The position numbers and the translations under genes were made by a program. Shown piece after piece: positions 33,627 through 42,860 of a stretch of DNA of 64,000 nucleotides; the first letter of the stretch is position 1, and each line of letters begins with the position of its first letter. Origin of the DNA: Gordonia sputi NBRC 100414 (lineage in GTDB: Bacteria; Actinomycetota; Actinomycetes; Mycobacteriales; Mycobacteriaceae); the NCBI RefSeq assembly GCF_000248055.1, contig NZ_BAFC01000123.1, positions 38,277 through 102,276 on the forward strand, written 5' to 3'. The notes beneath the pieces are model-generated. The model had not been told where the DNA came from, made no database searches, and saw only the letters and a program-made list of their open reading frames with translations.

Positions 33627-34930
33627 GCCCGTTCGCGGCGGCTCGCGATCTGGCACAGTCGCATTCGCACATCACGAAGGCAGTCGTCGCGGCCATGTGG
33701 ACGTATGGCGGACGTGGGATCGGGCTGCTGTGGACGCTGATCCTGATCGCCAAGCTCGGCATCGGTGGCTACGGGCAGTACGCCATGGCGTTCGCCCTTG
33801 CCGCCATCGCAGCGGCTCCCGTCGACAACCCGTTCAGTGTTCGCGCCATTCGGGAGAGCGAGTCCCGCTTTCTCTCGGAACGATCGGGTCGCGTTCTGGT
33901 CGGTCTGACGGCAATGGTCGCCGGAGTGGCGCTCATCGGAGTCAACTACCTCGCATGGTTCGCGTTGCTCGTCGGCGGCGGCGAGGTGGTCTTCAATGCC
34001 TACAAGAGCCGTGCCTTCCGCGACGGCGACCCACACCGCGTCATGCGGATGGACACGATCAGGCAAACGACCAGTATCGCGCTGGGTACTGGCTACCTCA
34101 TGCTGGCGCCGCAGCCAAGCCTTGTCGGTGCCAGTTTGCTCTATGCCGCACCGTATCTGGTGATCGCGTGCGCCTCTGTTCGGATGGTCTGGGGTGTCGC
34201 GCCGAAGGCTCCCGGCACACCGCGCATCATCGCGATTCTGTTCACCGAGCACCTTGCCAACGCGGTCTACATCCAGGGCGACATCCTGCTGCTGGGATTC
34301 CTCACGAACAGTGACGTGGCCGGCTACTACTCGGTGGCGAGCACATTCGCGTGGGCGGTCGCACAGATCGGTCAATCGTTTGGTGTGACCTACCACGAGA
34401 AGCTACGGGCAGCGGGAGGTCACGCGTCCGCCGGGCCTCCGAAGAAGCACGTGTTCATCGTCGCGACGGGTGCGTCGCTAGCGCTTCTGATCGTGGGCGT
34501 CGTGCTCCTGTTCACTCCGGTCGCGACCGAGCTGGCCGTGTCGATGATTGTGATGTCGGCGTTCGTGTTCTTGCGGGTGTTCAACTTCGTCTATACGACG
34601 CTGCTGTATCTGCAACGGCGCGACGCGGTGCGCACCATCTCGGCGGGCGCTGTCGCGCCGGTCAAACTCGGACTGGTCGCCGTCTTGGCGATGGCAGGGC
34701 TTGGTGCTGTCTCGGGCGCGATTGCGTCGGTTGTCGCCGACGCACTGTTGCTCGTGGTGCTCAGCCGTGCCTCTCGTTCTCGCCCACTGGAATCGGGCGA
34801 CGTTGCAGAGAAGCCGGGCGCTACCGCAGAGATGCTGAGCGATACCGCAGAGATACCAGTGCAAGTACGCGGCGGTCGACATCGTCGTGAAGATCTCGAA
34901 AACGAGAGGGGGGTGCTATGGAGCGGGTGA
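33623..34930 (+). CDS. Wzx-type flippase (second)
   Basis: 435 residues and about twelve membrane helices in the MOP/Wzx layout, with VAAMWTYGGRGIGLLWTLIL as helix 1, VVFNAYKSRAFRDGD and a cytoplasmic tail of about 50 mostly polar residues (GDVAEKPGATAEMLSDTAE). The GTG at 33623 overlaps the previous TGA; a GTG at 33614 is possible. Its 3' end overlaps the next start by 13 bp. It would flip the repeat unit of the second polysaccharide. Confidence 0.83.
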   Translation: MSPFAAARDLAQSHSHITKAVVAAMWTYGGRGIGLLWTLILIAKLGIGGYGQYAMAFALAAIAAAPVDNPFSVRAIRESESRFLSERSGRVLVGLTAMVAGVALIGVNYLAWFALLVGGGEVVFNAYKSRAFRDGDPHRVMRMDTIRQTTSIALGTGYLMLAPQPSLVGASLLYAAPYLVIACASVRMVWGVAPKAPGTPRIIAILFTEHLANAVYIQGDILLLGFLTNSDVAGYYSVASTFAWAVAQIGQSFGVTYHEKLRAAGGHASAGPPKKHVFIVATGASLALLIVGVVLLFTPVATELAVSMIVMSAFVFLRVFNFVYTTLLYLQRRDAVRTISAGAVAPVKLGLVAVLAMAGLGAVSGAIASVVADALLLVVLSRASRSRPLESGDVAEKPGATAEMLSDTAEIPVQVRGGRHRREDLENERGVLWSG

Positions 34931-36045
34931 CTTTTCTGCTCTCCAAGGATCCGACGACCGAGCACGGCGGCGATATCGCGCTGTCGCGAATCTTGATTCA
35001 GATCGCATCCGAGCACTACGACGTCGAGACGGTGTGTCTATCCGGAGAGTCGGGTCCAGCTGCGGATCGTAGCGTGACGCGCGTGCCCAAGCCGCCCGTC
35101 AGCGCTCGCTCGCTGCTGACTCGTAGCGCGCGGCGTATGCAGAGCCTCTGCCATGTGCGCTACGACGTCGAAGCGCTTGTCGCCGAATTGAACTCGCGCG
35201 AATCGGATGTCTTCATCGCCGAACACAGCTATATGGCCGAGTCGTTTCTCCGCTCGCGGCACGCGGGCACGGCTCCGTTCGTGGTCAATACGGTGAACAC
35301 CGAGTCGGAAGTCTGGAAGGCCACCCGCGGCTGGATCGGGCGGGTGGAGGCGCCACGAATACTGCGGGACGAGGTCCGTGTGGCGAGGGCTGCGGACGCC
35401 GTCGGAACCTACGACCGCGAGGAGGCCGAGTTCTATCGCGATCGGGGAGTTCGGATGGCGCGCTGGATCGACCTGACATTGCCGCCCGCGCCCCGATTGG
35501 ATCTGACGAGCACCGCGAGGCGATTGGTGTTCATGGGAACGAGAGACTGGCCCCCGAACCAGGAAGCGTTCCTCACTGCACTGCGGCTGTGGCCGAAGAT
35601 CTCCGACGGCATCAGTGACGCCGAACTGTGCATCATCGGCGCGAAGAAGCCGGGCGCGGTCGATCCGGAATATCCCCAGGGGGTTCAGGACCTTGGCTTC
35701 GTCGACGATCTGCAGGAGTTCTTGGGCACGTGCCGCGCGCTGATAGCGCCGGTCTCGACCGGCGGCGGTGTGCGGGTCAAGATCCTCGAGGCCGCAGCCA
35801 AGGGCCTGCCCGTGGTGGGGACTTCGGCGGCGATCGGATCGCTCGGGCCGGTGCTCGGGCTCGACCCGCGTGATTCCGACGACGAATTCATCGCCGAGTG
35901 TCGACGGTTTCTCCTCGAAACCGACTATTCGACCAAGAACGGCTCGGAACTCTATGAACGGAACGCCTCGCGGTGGGAAGCGGGTGTGCCGCAGGAGTCC
36001 GTGCTCGGTTTGATAGCACGTAACCCGGTGCCCGCAGGTAGATGA
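34918..36045 (+). CDS. Glycosyltransferase family 4
   Basis: 375 residues, with an excellent GAGAGGGGGG ribosome site before the ATG at 34918 inside the flippase gene. GT-B fold: TFLLSKDPTTEHGGDIALSR, FMGTRDWPPNQEAFLTAL and APVSTGGGVRVKILEAAAKGLPVV, the typical sugar-nucleotide region of GT4 enzymes related to PelF and WcaL. It is the last glycosyltransferase before the secreted enzymes of the operon. Confidence 0.88.
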   Translation: MERVTFLLSKDPTTEHGGDIALSRILIQIASEHYDVETVCLSGESGPAADRSVTRVPKPPVSARSLLTRSARRMQSLCHVRYDVEALVAELNSRESDVFIAEHSYMAESFLRSRHAGTAPFVVNTVNTESEVWKATRGWIGRVEAPRILRDEVRVARAADAVGTYDREEAEFYRDRGVRMARWIDLTLPPAPRLDLTSTARRLVFMGTRDWPPNQEAFLTALRLWPKISDGISDAELCIIGAKKPGAVDPEYPQGVQDLGFVDDLQEFLGTCRALIAPVSTGGGVRVKILEAAAKGLPVVGTSAAIGSLGPVLGLDPRDSDDEFIAECRRFLLETDYSTKNGSELYERNASRWEAGVPQESVLGLIARNPVPAGR

Positions 36046-36062
36046 GACCATAGAACCACCGC

Positions 36063-36141
36063 ATTCACGGACCCCTCACATTCACGAACCCCTCAGACTC
36101 ACGAACCCCCTCAGACTCACGAACCCCTCAGACTCACGAAC
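36063..36141. repeat. 17-bp tandem repeat (about 4.6 copies)
   Basis: Units ACTCACGAACCCCTCAG: 36063-36079 (variant), 36080-36096, 36097-36114 (one extra C), 36115-36131, and a partial unit at 36132-36141. It fills most of the 113-bp gap between the GT4 gene and the signal-peptide-bearing hydrolase, and ends just before its AAGGA ribosome site. Confidence 0.85.
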
Positions 36142-36158
36142 AAGGACTGGATATCGCA

Positions 36159-37268
36159 ATGAAGGCGATCGAACGACGAGATCACCAAGGCCCCTCAGCG
36201 TCGAAGAAGGGGGGTGTCTCCCGTGTGGCTCCTCGCTGGGCACGGCCGATGATGGTGGTAGCGCTCCTGATCGCGGTAGTCGGTGCTCTCACGACCGTCG
36301 CATCCGGCCAGGCACACGCATTCCCGCGAGCCAGCTTCGGTTTCAGTGAGGGCGGGTATTCGCTGAAGAGGTCGAATGCCCAGTTGGCTGCGACGTACAA
36401 CTCGGCATCCGAGTTGGGAGCCACGTGGTCGAGAATGGTCGCGTACTGGCCCGATATCGAGCCGTCGCCCGGCAAGTTCGATTGGTCGAACACCGACCGA
36501 CTGGTGAACGGCGCCCGAGCTCACGGATTCCGCGTCGACATCATTCTTCTCGGTGCGCCGACGTGGGCCGGCGGTAACGGTCTGCCCGGCACTCCGCCCA
36601 ATGCCGCAGCCTTCGGCAACTTCGCTGCGGCTGCGGCGCGGCATCTGGGCTCCAGGGTCGATGCGTACGAGATCTGGAACGAGCCCAACCTCGTCAACAT
36701 GTTCACGCCGGTCGATCCCGCGCGCTACACGTCGATGCTGCGTGCCGCCTATCCGCGGATCAAGGCGATCGATCCTTCTTCCACTGTGCTCAGTGGTGGA
36801 CTGGCGAGTACGACTGCGTTGAACCTCGGTGCGTATACGACTCCGCCCGTCGAGTTCCTCAGGCAGATGTATCAGGCCGGCGCTCGAGGTTTCATGGACG
36901 CTGTTGCCGATCACCCGTACACATTCCCCTACACCGCCGACCGAGATCCCAACGCGCGGTGGGCGCAGACCACCGCGATGCACGACATCATGCGCGCCAA
37001 CGGCGACGGCGGAAAGAAGATCTGGATCACCGAATTCGGCGCACCGACAGGGTCGGGTGGCGGTGCAGTGAGCGACGCCGCGCAAGGCGCGATCCTGACC
37101 AGTGCGCTGCGCGAGGGCGCGTCGAGGCCCTACATCGGTCCGATGTTCTTGCACTGCATTCAAGATCCGGGAGCCAACCCGTCGAACGTCGAGGACAACT
37201 TCGGCGTCACGCGTCTCAACAACTCCAAGAAGCCGGCGTTCTGGGCGGTCAAATCCCAGATCCGGTGA
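36159..37268 (+). CDS. Secreted glycoside hydrolase (GH39/PslG-like), short form
   Basis: 369 residues. Basic N-terminus, hydrophobic core at about 31-50 and AHA-F cleavage near 54. A single TIM barrel follows: acid/base Glu175 in EIWNEPN and nucleophile Glu292 in WITEFGAP. It has no C-terminal extension, unlike the two paralogues. The start is set by AAGGA before the ATG at 36159. It is coupled to the next hydrolase by a GTGA overlap. It likely cuts or trims the polymer made by this operon. Confidence 0.88.
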   Translation: MKAIERRDHQGPSASKKGGVSRVAPRWARPMMVVALLIAVVGALTTVASGQAHAFPRASFGFSEGGYSLKRSNAQLAATYNSASELGATWSRMVAYWPDIEPSPGKFDWSNTDRLVNGARAHGFRVDIILLGAPTWAGGNGLPGTPPNAAAFGNFAAAAARHLGSRVDAYEIWNEPNLVNMFTPVDPARYTSMLRAAYPRIKAIDPSSTVLSGGLASTTALNLGAYTTPPVEFLRQMYQAGARGFMDAVADHPYTFPYTADRDPNARWAQTTAMHDIMRANGDGGKKIWITEFGAPTGSGGGAVSDAAQGAILTSALREGASRPYIGPMFLHCIQDPGANPSNVEDNFGVTRLNNSKKPAFWAVKSQIR

Positions 37269-38863
37269 GCCGGGCATCGCTCCCGCAGCACCTACTCGTC
37301 GCACTGGCGGCAGTGGTCGCTGTCGTGAGCTCGGTGTCGTGCGGAGCGGTGGGGACATCGAATCAGACGAGCGGTGTGTCTTCTCAGAAGGTGCACGCGC
37401 AGACGACGCCGCTCGCAACACCCGAACTGGCGTTCTCCGGAGGCGGACGGTTGCTGTGGGCATCCGACGACGAACTGCAGCGATACGTCGCGGCGGTTGT
37501 CGACTCCGGTGTTCGCATGCTCCGCATGGATTTGTCCTGGCCGCTGCTGGAACCCGCTGAGGGGGTGTTCAATTGGGCTCCGTTGGATCGCGTGGTGAAC
37601 GCACTGAGGTCGAGTGGTATCAGCATTCTGGGCATCATCGACTACACGCCCGCGTGGGCGTCGGGACACAGCGACCAGGTGACGTATCGCCCGACCACCG
37701 CGGCCGAGTACGGCGATTTCGCGGGAACCGTTGCGTCGCGCTACAAGGGACGAATCAAGGCGTACGAGATCTGGAACGAGCCGAACGGGACTCCCTACTT
37801 CCGTCCAGAACCGGACCCGGAGTTCTACACCTCGATGCTGCGCGCTGCCCATACCGCCATCAAGGCGGCGGATTCGGCGGCGTTGGTGGTCGGGGGTGCT
37901 GTGGGATTGGCGCCAGACACCGAGATCAGCATGAACGCGCGCACGTTTGTCGATCGCATGTATCAGGCGGGCGCGGCAGGACATTTCGACGCGTTGTCGG
38001 TGCATCCCTACAGCTACCCCAACGGGTTGACGGCCAACGCGGACAACAAGGTTTCGGTTGTGTCGATGCTCGCTGATATCCGCGCCGAGATGGTCGCACG
38101 CGGCGATGGTGGTCGCAAGATGTGGGCCACCGAGGTCGGCTACCCGTCGGCGGGACCAGGCGGCAGTGAGTCGCGCCAGGCCGGCCTGATCACGAAGTTG
38201 GCCGCAGACTGGGCGCAACTGCCCTACGGCGGTCCGGTCTTCATTCACGAACTGGTGGATCGTGGAGCGTCGGATGTCGACAAAGGGTCGACGACGGACT
38301 TCGGCTACACCACGTTTGCGGCTGAGACATCGTTCGGAGTTGTGCGTTCGGACTTCACACCCAAGCCTGCCTTTGCCAAGGTGAAATCGCTTGTCGCGCA
38401 GAACACGATCAGCGATCCGACGGTAGACAGGGTGCGCACGGCTGCAGCGGAGGGCGAGCGCATGCTCGGCGAGGCGAGGACGCCCGTGTACCAGACGACG
38501 TCGCGCAGAGGGATTGCCCAAACGGTGCAGCGTTACGCGTCGGGACGGGTGATCTGTGGGTCGGCGGGCTGCTACGCGGTGCCTGCCGTCCTGGTCGATT
38601 ACGTCGCACTCCTGGGTTACCCACCATCGGGCGCGTTCACCGGGACAACGCAAGACATCGATTCGCCCGGAGGTACCAGGGTGTTCTACAAACCAGCGAC
38701 CGGAGTGCACTCGCTGTCGGGCGAGATGCTGAAGGCATGGTCGCCCGAGGTGGGGTATCCGGTGGCCGAACAGCAGGTCGTCGACGGCACGACAATCGTG
38801 CAGTGTGAGAACGGTTCCATTGCGTACAGGCCCGGAGGTAAAGCGGTGGTGAGGTTTTCGTGA
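37265..38863 (+). CDS. Secreted glycoside hydrolase with C-terminal LGFP-like repeats
   Basis: 532 residues from the GTG at 37265 that overlaps the previous TGA. Possible lipobox SVSC (Cys26), then a TIM barrel with acid/base Glu172 (EIWNEPN) and nucleophile Glu290 (ATEVGYP). After about residue 400 there are LGFP-like repeats, GYPPSGAFTGT and VGYPVAEQQVVDG, with an aromatic-rich end IAYRPGGKAVVRF. LGFP repeats are found in mycolic-acid bacteria and are thought to bind the cell wall. The domain would hold the hydrolase at the wall. The next gene starts within the last four bases. Confidence 0.87.
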   Translation: MSRASLPQHLLVALAAVVAVVSSVSCGAVGTSNQTSGVSSQKVHAQTTPLATPELAFSGGGRLLWASDDELQRYVAAVVDSGVRMLRMDLSWPLLEPAEGVFNWAPLDRVVNALRSSGISILGIIDYTPAWASGHSDQVTYRPTTAAEYGDFAGTVASRYKGRIKAYEIWNEPNGTPYFRPEPDPEFYTSMLRAAHTAIKAADSAALVVGGAVGLAPDTEISMNARTFVDRMYQAGAAGHFDALSVHPYSYPNGLTANADNKVSVVSMLADIRAEMVARGDGGRKMWATEVGYPSAGPGGSESRQAGLITKLAADWAQLPYGGPVFIHELVDRGASDVDKGSTTDFGYTTFAAETSFGVVRSDFTPKPAFAKVKSLVAQNTISDPTVDRVRTAAAEGERMLGEARTPVYQTTSRRGIAQTVQRYASGRVICGSAGCYAVPAVLVDYVALLGYPPSGAFTGTTQDIDSPGGTRVFYKPATGVHSLSGEMLKAWSPEVGYPVAEQQVVDGTTIVQCENGSIAYRPGGKAVVRFS

Positions 38864-40053
38864 GGAAATGGGTGCGTAACCTTCTCATCGCGGTGGTCAT
38901 TCTTGTGGCCGTGTTCTGCCTGCTCATAGTGGTGGCGATCGCGCGACCGCTGCTTCATCGTGGGAGTAACGATCTGGGAATCCATCAGAGCGTCGACGCT
39001 CCCGGCGCGGTCATCTCGGCGCGCGAGGTCTTCGATATTCCGCTCAGGTTGAAACTCGCCAAAGTGCATGCCGTACATGTTCTCTACGCGTCACGTGATG
39101 CCTCCGGAGTGATTCAGCGGGTATCGGGAACAGTGTTCAAACCAGACGGCGCCGCCCCGGCCGGGGGCTGGCCGATCATCGCGTTCGGCCACGGGACAAG
39201 CGGAATCAATCAGCCGTGCGCGCCGTCGAGCAGCTCGGGTATGGACGGTGCTGCGGCGCTGGCGTTGGGCCTCACATCTGCGAAATACGCTGTGGCAGTG
39301 CCTGATTACCAGGGGCTCGGCGCGCCAGGAGTACACCCGTACCTCGACAATGTCACCGAGGGTCACAATGTGATCGACTCGGTGCGTGCATTGCGCACGG
39401 TTTTCCCTGAATCGTCCAAACGGTGGGCGGCATACGGCGGATCACAGGGTGGCGGTGCGGTGTGGGGGGCGGCAGATGCGGCGCCATCGTATGCGCCGGA
39501 ACTCGACCTGCTCGGAGCGTCGGCGCTCGTACCTGCGGCAGACCTCACCGGGCTCGTCGACAAGGCCCTCGCCGGGACCCTCACCCGTGACCAACAACTC
39601 GTTCTGCAATGGGTTGTCGAATCCCGGGCGCGGACGGACCCGAACTTCCATCGCGACGACTTCCGCAAGGGTGGAGCTGTCGCGGGCTGGAATACGTTGT
39701 CGGCGTGCGACAGGTCGCTCGCCAAACAGCGAGATGAGATCGCCAAGAACCTCGGACCGCACGATATCGGTCCGCAGAATCCGGCAGCAGCACAACAGTT
39801 GCGTGACGTGCTGGCTGCGTACGCGATGCCGAAGAACCGCTCAGCCGCGCCGTTGCAGATCACCTACGGGACGGCCGACACGTTCATCGATGTGGCATGG
39901 ACGGACGCCGCCATCCGGCGAGCGTGTGGGCTTGGAGATACGATCACCATCGATCGGCAGCCGGGTAAGGGACACGGAGACATCAACGGCGATGCCGTGA
40001 TCCCTTGGCTGCTCGACCGATTCGCCGGAAAGCCCGCGCCCAACAACTGTTGA
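38860..40053 (+). CDS. LIP-family secretory lipase, membrane-anchored
   Basis: 397 residues. One N-terminal helix (about 8-30) without a clear cleavage site suggests a signal anchor. An alpha/beta-hydrolase follows: oxyanion region IIAFGHGTSG, the nucleophile Ser195 in GGSQGG, and His/Asp candidates in TADTFID and GKGHGDIN. The pattern VPDYQGLG and TEGHNVIDSVRA is that of the LIP (Lip/Rv-type, PF03583-like) lipases. The GTG start overlaps the previous stop (GTGA). Two more paralogues sit in the Wzc operon, 8-10 kb away. Confidence 0.85.
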   Translation: MRKWVRNLLIAVVILVAVFCLLIVVAIARPLLHRGSNDLGIHQSVDAPGAVISAREVFDIPLRLKLAKVHAVHVLYASRDASGVIQRVSGTVFKPDGAAPAGGWPIIAFGHGTSGINQPCAPSSSSGMDGAAALALGLTSAKYAVAVPDYQGLGAPGVHPYLDNVTEGHNVIDSVRALRTVFPESSKRWAAYGGSQGGGAVWGAADAAPSYAPELDLLGASALVPAADLTGLVDKALAGTLTRDQQLVLQWVVESRARTDPNFHRDDFRKGGAVAGWNTLSACDRSLAKQRDEIAKNLGPHDIGPQNPAAAQQLRDVLAAYAMPKNRSAAPLQITYGTADTFIDVAWTDAAIRRACGLGDTITIDRQPGKGHGDINGDAVIPWLLDRFAGKPAPNNC

Positions 40054-40065
40054 TCGGACGAGACC

Positions 40066-40983
40066 GTGCAGGAACCGAACACAGACACACCCGCATTCGA
40101 TCTGACGCCGGGTTCACCCGATCAGATTGCGCGCCACGGCGATTCCAGTCGACGAAGGCAGGCTGTGCGCCGAGCCAAGGACGAGGTGCTGCGACTGCTG
40201 GCGACCGGCGAGACCGCGCCGAGGGTAGACGCCCCGTATCTGGTGGTCCCGATTCTCGGTCAGTCGAATGCGGTGGGCGACAACGAACTCGAGCCGGACG
40301 ACTTGTCGCCGGGAGTGCTGCCCGTACACCAATGGCCGGGGTGCGGAAGACGCAAGGGGCAGATCCTCCTCGCCACTGACCCGCTCCTGCACGAGATGCC
40401 TGCGCGCGGCGTCGGCTTCGGTCGGTCGTTCGGCGAACGGTTGGCCGCCGAAACCGGCGGGCCGGTGCTGCTCGTTCCGTGCGGGCGTGGTGACACGTCG
40501 TTCTATCCCAAGAACGGCTACAGCTGGGACCCCGCAGATAGGTCGGCTCGGGTCAACCTGTTCTCCTTCGCGCTGACTCAGATCGAAGCTGCGTTGGCGG
40601 CGGCGGGTCCATCGGCTCGCGTAGCAGCATTTCTCTGGCACCAGGGCGAGTCCGACGTCCCACTGCTGGCGCCGGATGCCTATCGAGCGCGGCTCGAATC
40701 CGTTGTCACCGGGCTCCGGTCTCGCTTCGGCGATGCTCCATTCATCGTGGGACAGATGGTTCCCGAGGAGATCGAGAGCAGACGAGCCGAGTATGCGGGC
40801 ATCGACGACGTGCACAGGACCCTGCCTCGGACAGTTGATCGCTGCGTATTTGTGCCGGGACCCACCGGGATGGCCAAATCGCCGACCGAACTCATTCACT
40901 ACAGCCGCGCCGGTCAGCGTGAACTGGGTGCGCGAATGTATGCGGCGTATGCCGACCTGTCGTCGACGGGCGACCCCAGCTGA
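40066..40983 (+). CDS. SGNH/SASA-type carbohydrate esterase
   Basis: 305 residues from a GTG. PILGQSNAVG holds the catalytic serine block (GQSN), LVPCGRGDTSFY is block II-like with Gly, FLWHQGESDVPL is block III (HQGESD), and a C-terminal IHYSRAGQRELG carries the His. This is the sialate-O-acetylesterase-like family (SASA) that removes acetyl groups from sugars. No signal peptide is evident, so it may act in the cytoplasm, opposing the hexapeptide acetyltransferase. It is the last gene of the 11-kb plus-strand operon, 12 bases after the lipase. Confidence 0.85.
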   Translation: MQEPNTDTPAFDLTPGSPDQIARHGDSSRRRQAVRRAKDEVLRLLATGETAPRVDAPYLVVPILGQSNAVGDNELEPDDLSPGVLPVHQWPGCGRRKGQILLATDPLLHEMPARGVGFGRSFGERLAAETGGPVLLVPCGRGDTSFYPKNGYSWDPADRSARVNLFSFALTQIEAALAAAGPSARVAAFLWHQGESDVPLLAPDAYRARLESVVTGLRSRFGDAPFIVGQMVPEEIESRRAEYAGIDDVHRTLPRTVDRCVFVPGPTGMAKSPTELIHYSRAGQRELGARMYAAYADLSSTGDPS

Positions 40984-40993
40984 CAGTCTGCTA

Positions 40994-42538
40994 TCAGTAC
41001 GCGCCGTCGCTGGAGATCACTGCGCGTGCTGTCCTCCACATGATCATCAGATCGTGTGTGATCGACCAGTTCTCGACGTAGGAGAGGTCGAGGCGCACCG
41101 ACTCCTCCCACGACAGATCCGATCTGCCGGACACCTGCCACAGCCCGGTCATCCCCGGACGGACGAGCATGCGGCGCGACGTCGGGTCGTCGTAGGTATC
41201 GACCTCTTCGCGCAGGGGAGGGCGGGGACCAACGAGGCTCATCGAACCGAACAGGACATTGAAGAGCTGCGGGATCTCGTCGATGCTGTACCGCCGCAGG
41301 AACGCCCCCACCCGGGTGACCCGAGGATCGTCTCGGATCTTGAACAACACCCCGTTTCCTTCGTTCTGGTCGGCGAGCTGGCCGCGGAGCCTGTCGGCGT
41401 CGACGACCATCGACCGGAACTTCCACATCTGGAACGGGATGTTGTTGAGTCCTATGCGTTCTGCGCGATAGAAGACAGGCCCGCGGGAGTCGATCTTGAT
41501 GGCGATCGACACCACGAGAAGCGCGGGAGCGAAGGCCAGGAGCAAGAGCGCGGCACCGATACGGTCGACTGAAGCCTTCAGCAGCCGGTTGGCGCCGTGA
41601 TACTGAGGCTTCTCGATGTGCAGAAGCGGAAGGTTTGCCACCGGACGGACCGACATCCGAGGTCCGGCGACGTCGGTGACGCCGGGGGAGACCAGGATAT
41701 CGACGTTCATCCCCTCCATGCTCCACGACAGCTCCCGCATGGCGGAATGACCGAGAACCTCGGCGGACGTCACTGCCACCGTGGTAGCGCCGCTCAGTGC
41801 CACGGCCTCACGTGCGTCGTCGAAGGTTCCGATGATCGGGATTTCGCGCTCGCCCACGTCGAGTGTCGACTCGTGCGCTTTCGATGAATCCTCGGGAACA
41901 CATAGCCCGACCACGTGGTAGCCGAGCCGGGGATGAGCGGAGAGGTGTTCGATGAGTGGCGCGGCCGAGCGGCTCGATCCGACGACCAACACCTGGTGCT
42001 GGTCGACACCCTTCTCCCAGCGACGTGCGATCGCTTTGCGCCACAACCAATGTGCGATGAGCAACGTCAGCGTGCCGAAGGGTAGGGCGATGGCGATGAA
42101 TCCCCGCGCCACGTCGAACTTGAAGACGAGGTCGAGCATCGCGATGACGCCGAACGCGATGACACTCGATTTGAGAATGCGGGTGTACTCCGCGTGTCCG
42201 GCACCGATGACCCGTCGGCTGGACGTGCCCGAAACCTTGAGGACAATACTCCACAGCGCGATGAGAGCCAATGGAAGAATGACGAACGGAAGATGAATAT
42301 CTCCCACTGGATTCAGCAGTCGGGGCGCGCCGTATTCTGCCGCAGGGCCGCCGTAGCGCGCGACGGTCGCGGAGGCCACGCTGATTGTGACGATGATCAA
42401 CTCGGTGGCACGAAGTCGTGACGAATACTGATCCAGCCATGACCGGTCACCGGTGGATACGGCTGGTCGGAATACTCGCAGATACCGAGGGTAGGGGCCA
42501 TCGGTACGGGGCGATGAGGGCAATGGACGAATGGCCAC
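40994..42538 (-). CDS. Initiating sugar transferase (second polyprenyl glycosylphosphotransferase)
   Basis: 514 residues from a GTG. Four to five helices, a central Rossmann-like domain (VLVVGSSRSAAPLIEHL), then the catalytic domain SRGPVFYRAERIG, KFRSMVVDAD, YSIDEIPQLFNV, GSMSLVGPRP and GLWQVSGRSD. It shares the last residues DGAY and the whole domain order with the transferase at 4351-5886, so the window can start two lipid-linked repeat units. It converges on the esterase gene with ten bases between. The upstream gap (42539-42860) must hold its promoter. Confidence 0.92.
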   Translation of the reverse strand: MAIRPLPSSPRTDGPYPRYLRVFRPAVSTGDRSWLDQYSSRLRATELIIVTISVASATVARYGGPAAEYGAPRLLNPVGDIHLPFVILPLALIALWSIVLKVSGTSSRRVIGAGHAEYTRILKSSVIAFGVIAMLDLVFKFDVARGFIAIALPFGTLTLLIAHWLWRKAIARRWEKGVDQHQVLVVGSSRSAAPLIEHLSAHPRLGYHVVGLCVPEDSSKAHESTLDVGEREIPIIGTFDDAREAVALSGATTVAVTSAEVLGHSAMRELSWSMEGMNVDILVSPGVTDVAGPRMSVRPVANLPLLHIEKPQYHGANRLLKASVDRIGAALLLLAFAPALLVVSIAIKIDSRGPVFYRAERIGLNNIPFQMWKFRSMVVDADRLRGQLADQNEGNGVLFKIRDDPRVTRVGAFLRRYSIDEIPQLFNVLFGSMSLVGPRPPLREEVDTYDDPTSRRMLVRPGMTGLWQVSGRSDLSWEESVRLDLSYVENWSITHDLMIMWRTARAVISSDGAY

Positions 42539-42860
42539 ATGTACTCCGACGGGTCAGTAATCGCTCGTGAAACCTGCCGACGGTCGGACAGGCTTTGTTG
42601 CAAGCGCAAATTCTTTGCAGGCAGGGGTTTGGGGCAGGCAGAGATTTGGTGCAAAGCAATGCGGTGTCTCTATTGATTCACGCCTTTGGGGCTTCACCAA
42701 CGCTGAGCGCCCGCTGAGTAAATCTTAACGATTCGCACCGAAGGCGCAACTCCGAATTTGTGTGAAATATGACGCGTAACGTTCTCTGTCGCTGCTTCGA
42801 TAAGGACCTGATTGGTGCGCTCGGCAGGCTGCCCAACCTCAAATCGGGTAGCCTGAGCCG
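42539..42860. promoter_or_regulatory. Divergent intergenic region with short repeats
   Basis: 322 bases between the initiating transferase and a small membrane protein, with no supported gene. It has a direct repeat GCAGGCAGGGGTTTGG / GCAGGCAGAGATTTGG (42618-42633 and 42635-42650), flanked by the inverted pair CTTTGCA / TGCAAAG, and the palindrome TTGCAAGCGCAA (42599-42610). An A/T-richer stretch follows (GTAAATCTTAACG). This could be an operator, but no regulator can be named. Confidence 0.4.

Noticed and set aside
36063..36141. Possible CRISPR array
   Set aside because: Units are directly joined without spacers, and no cas genes are near.
36195..38710. Minus-strand frames of 422 and 472 codons opposite the two hydrolases
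   Set aside because: The plus-strand genes have signal peptides and catalytic motifs. The antisense products show no motif, helix pattern or ribosome site.
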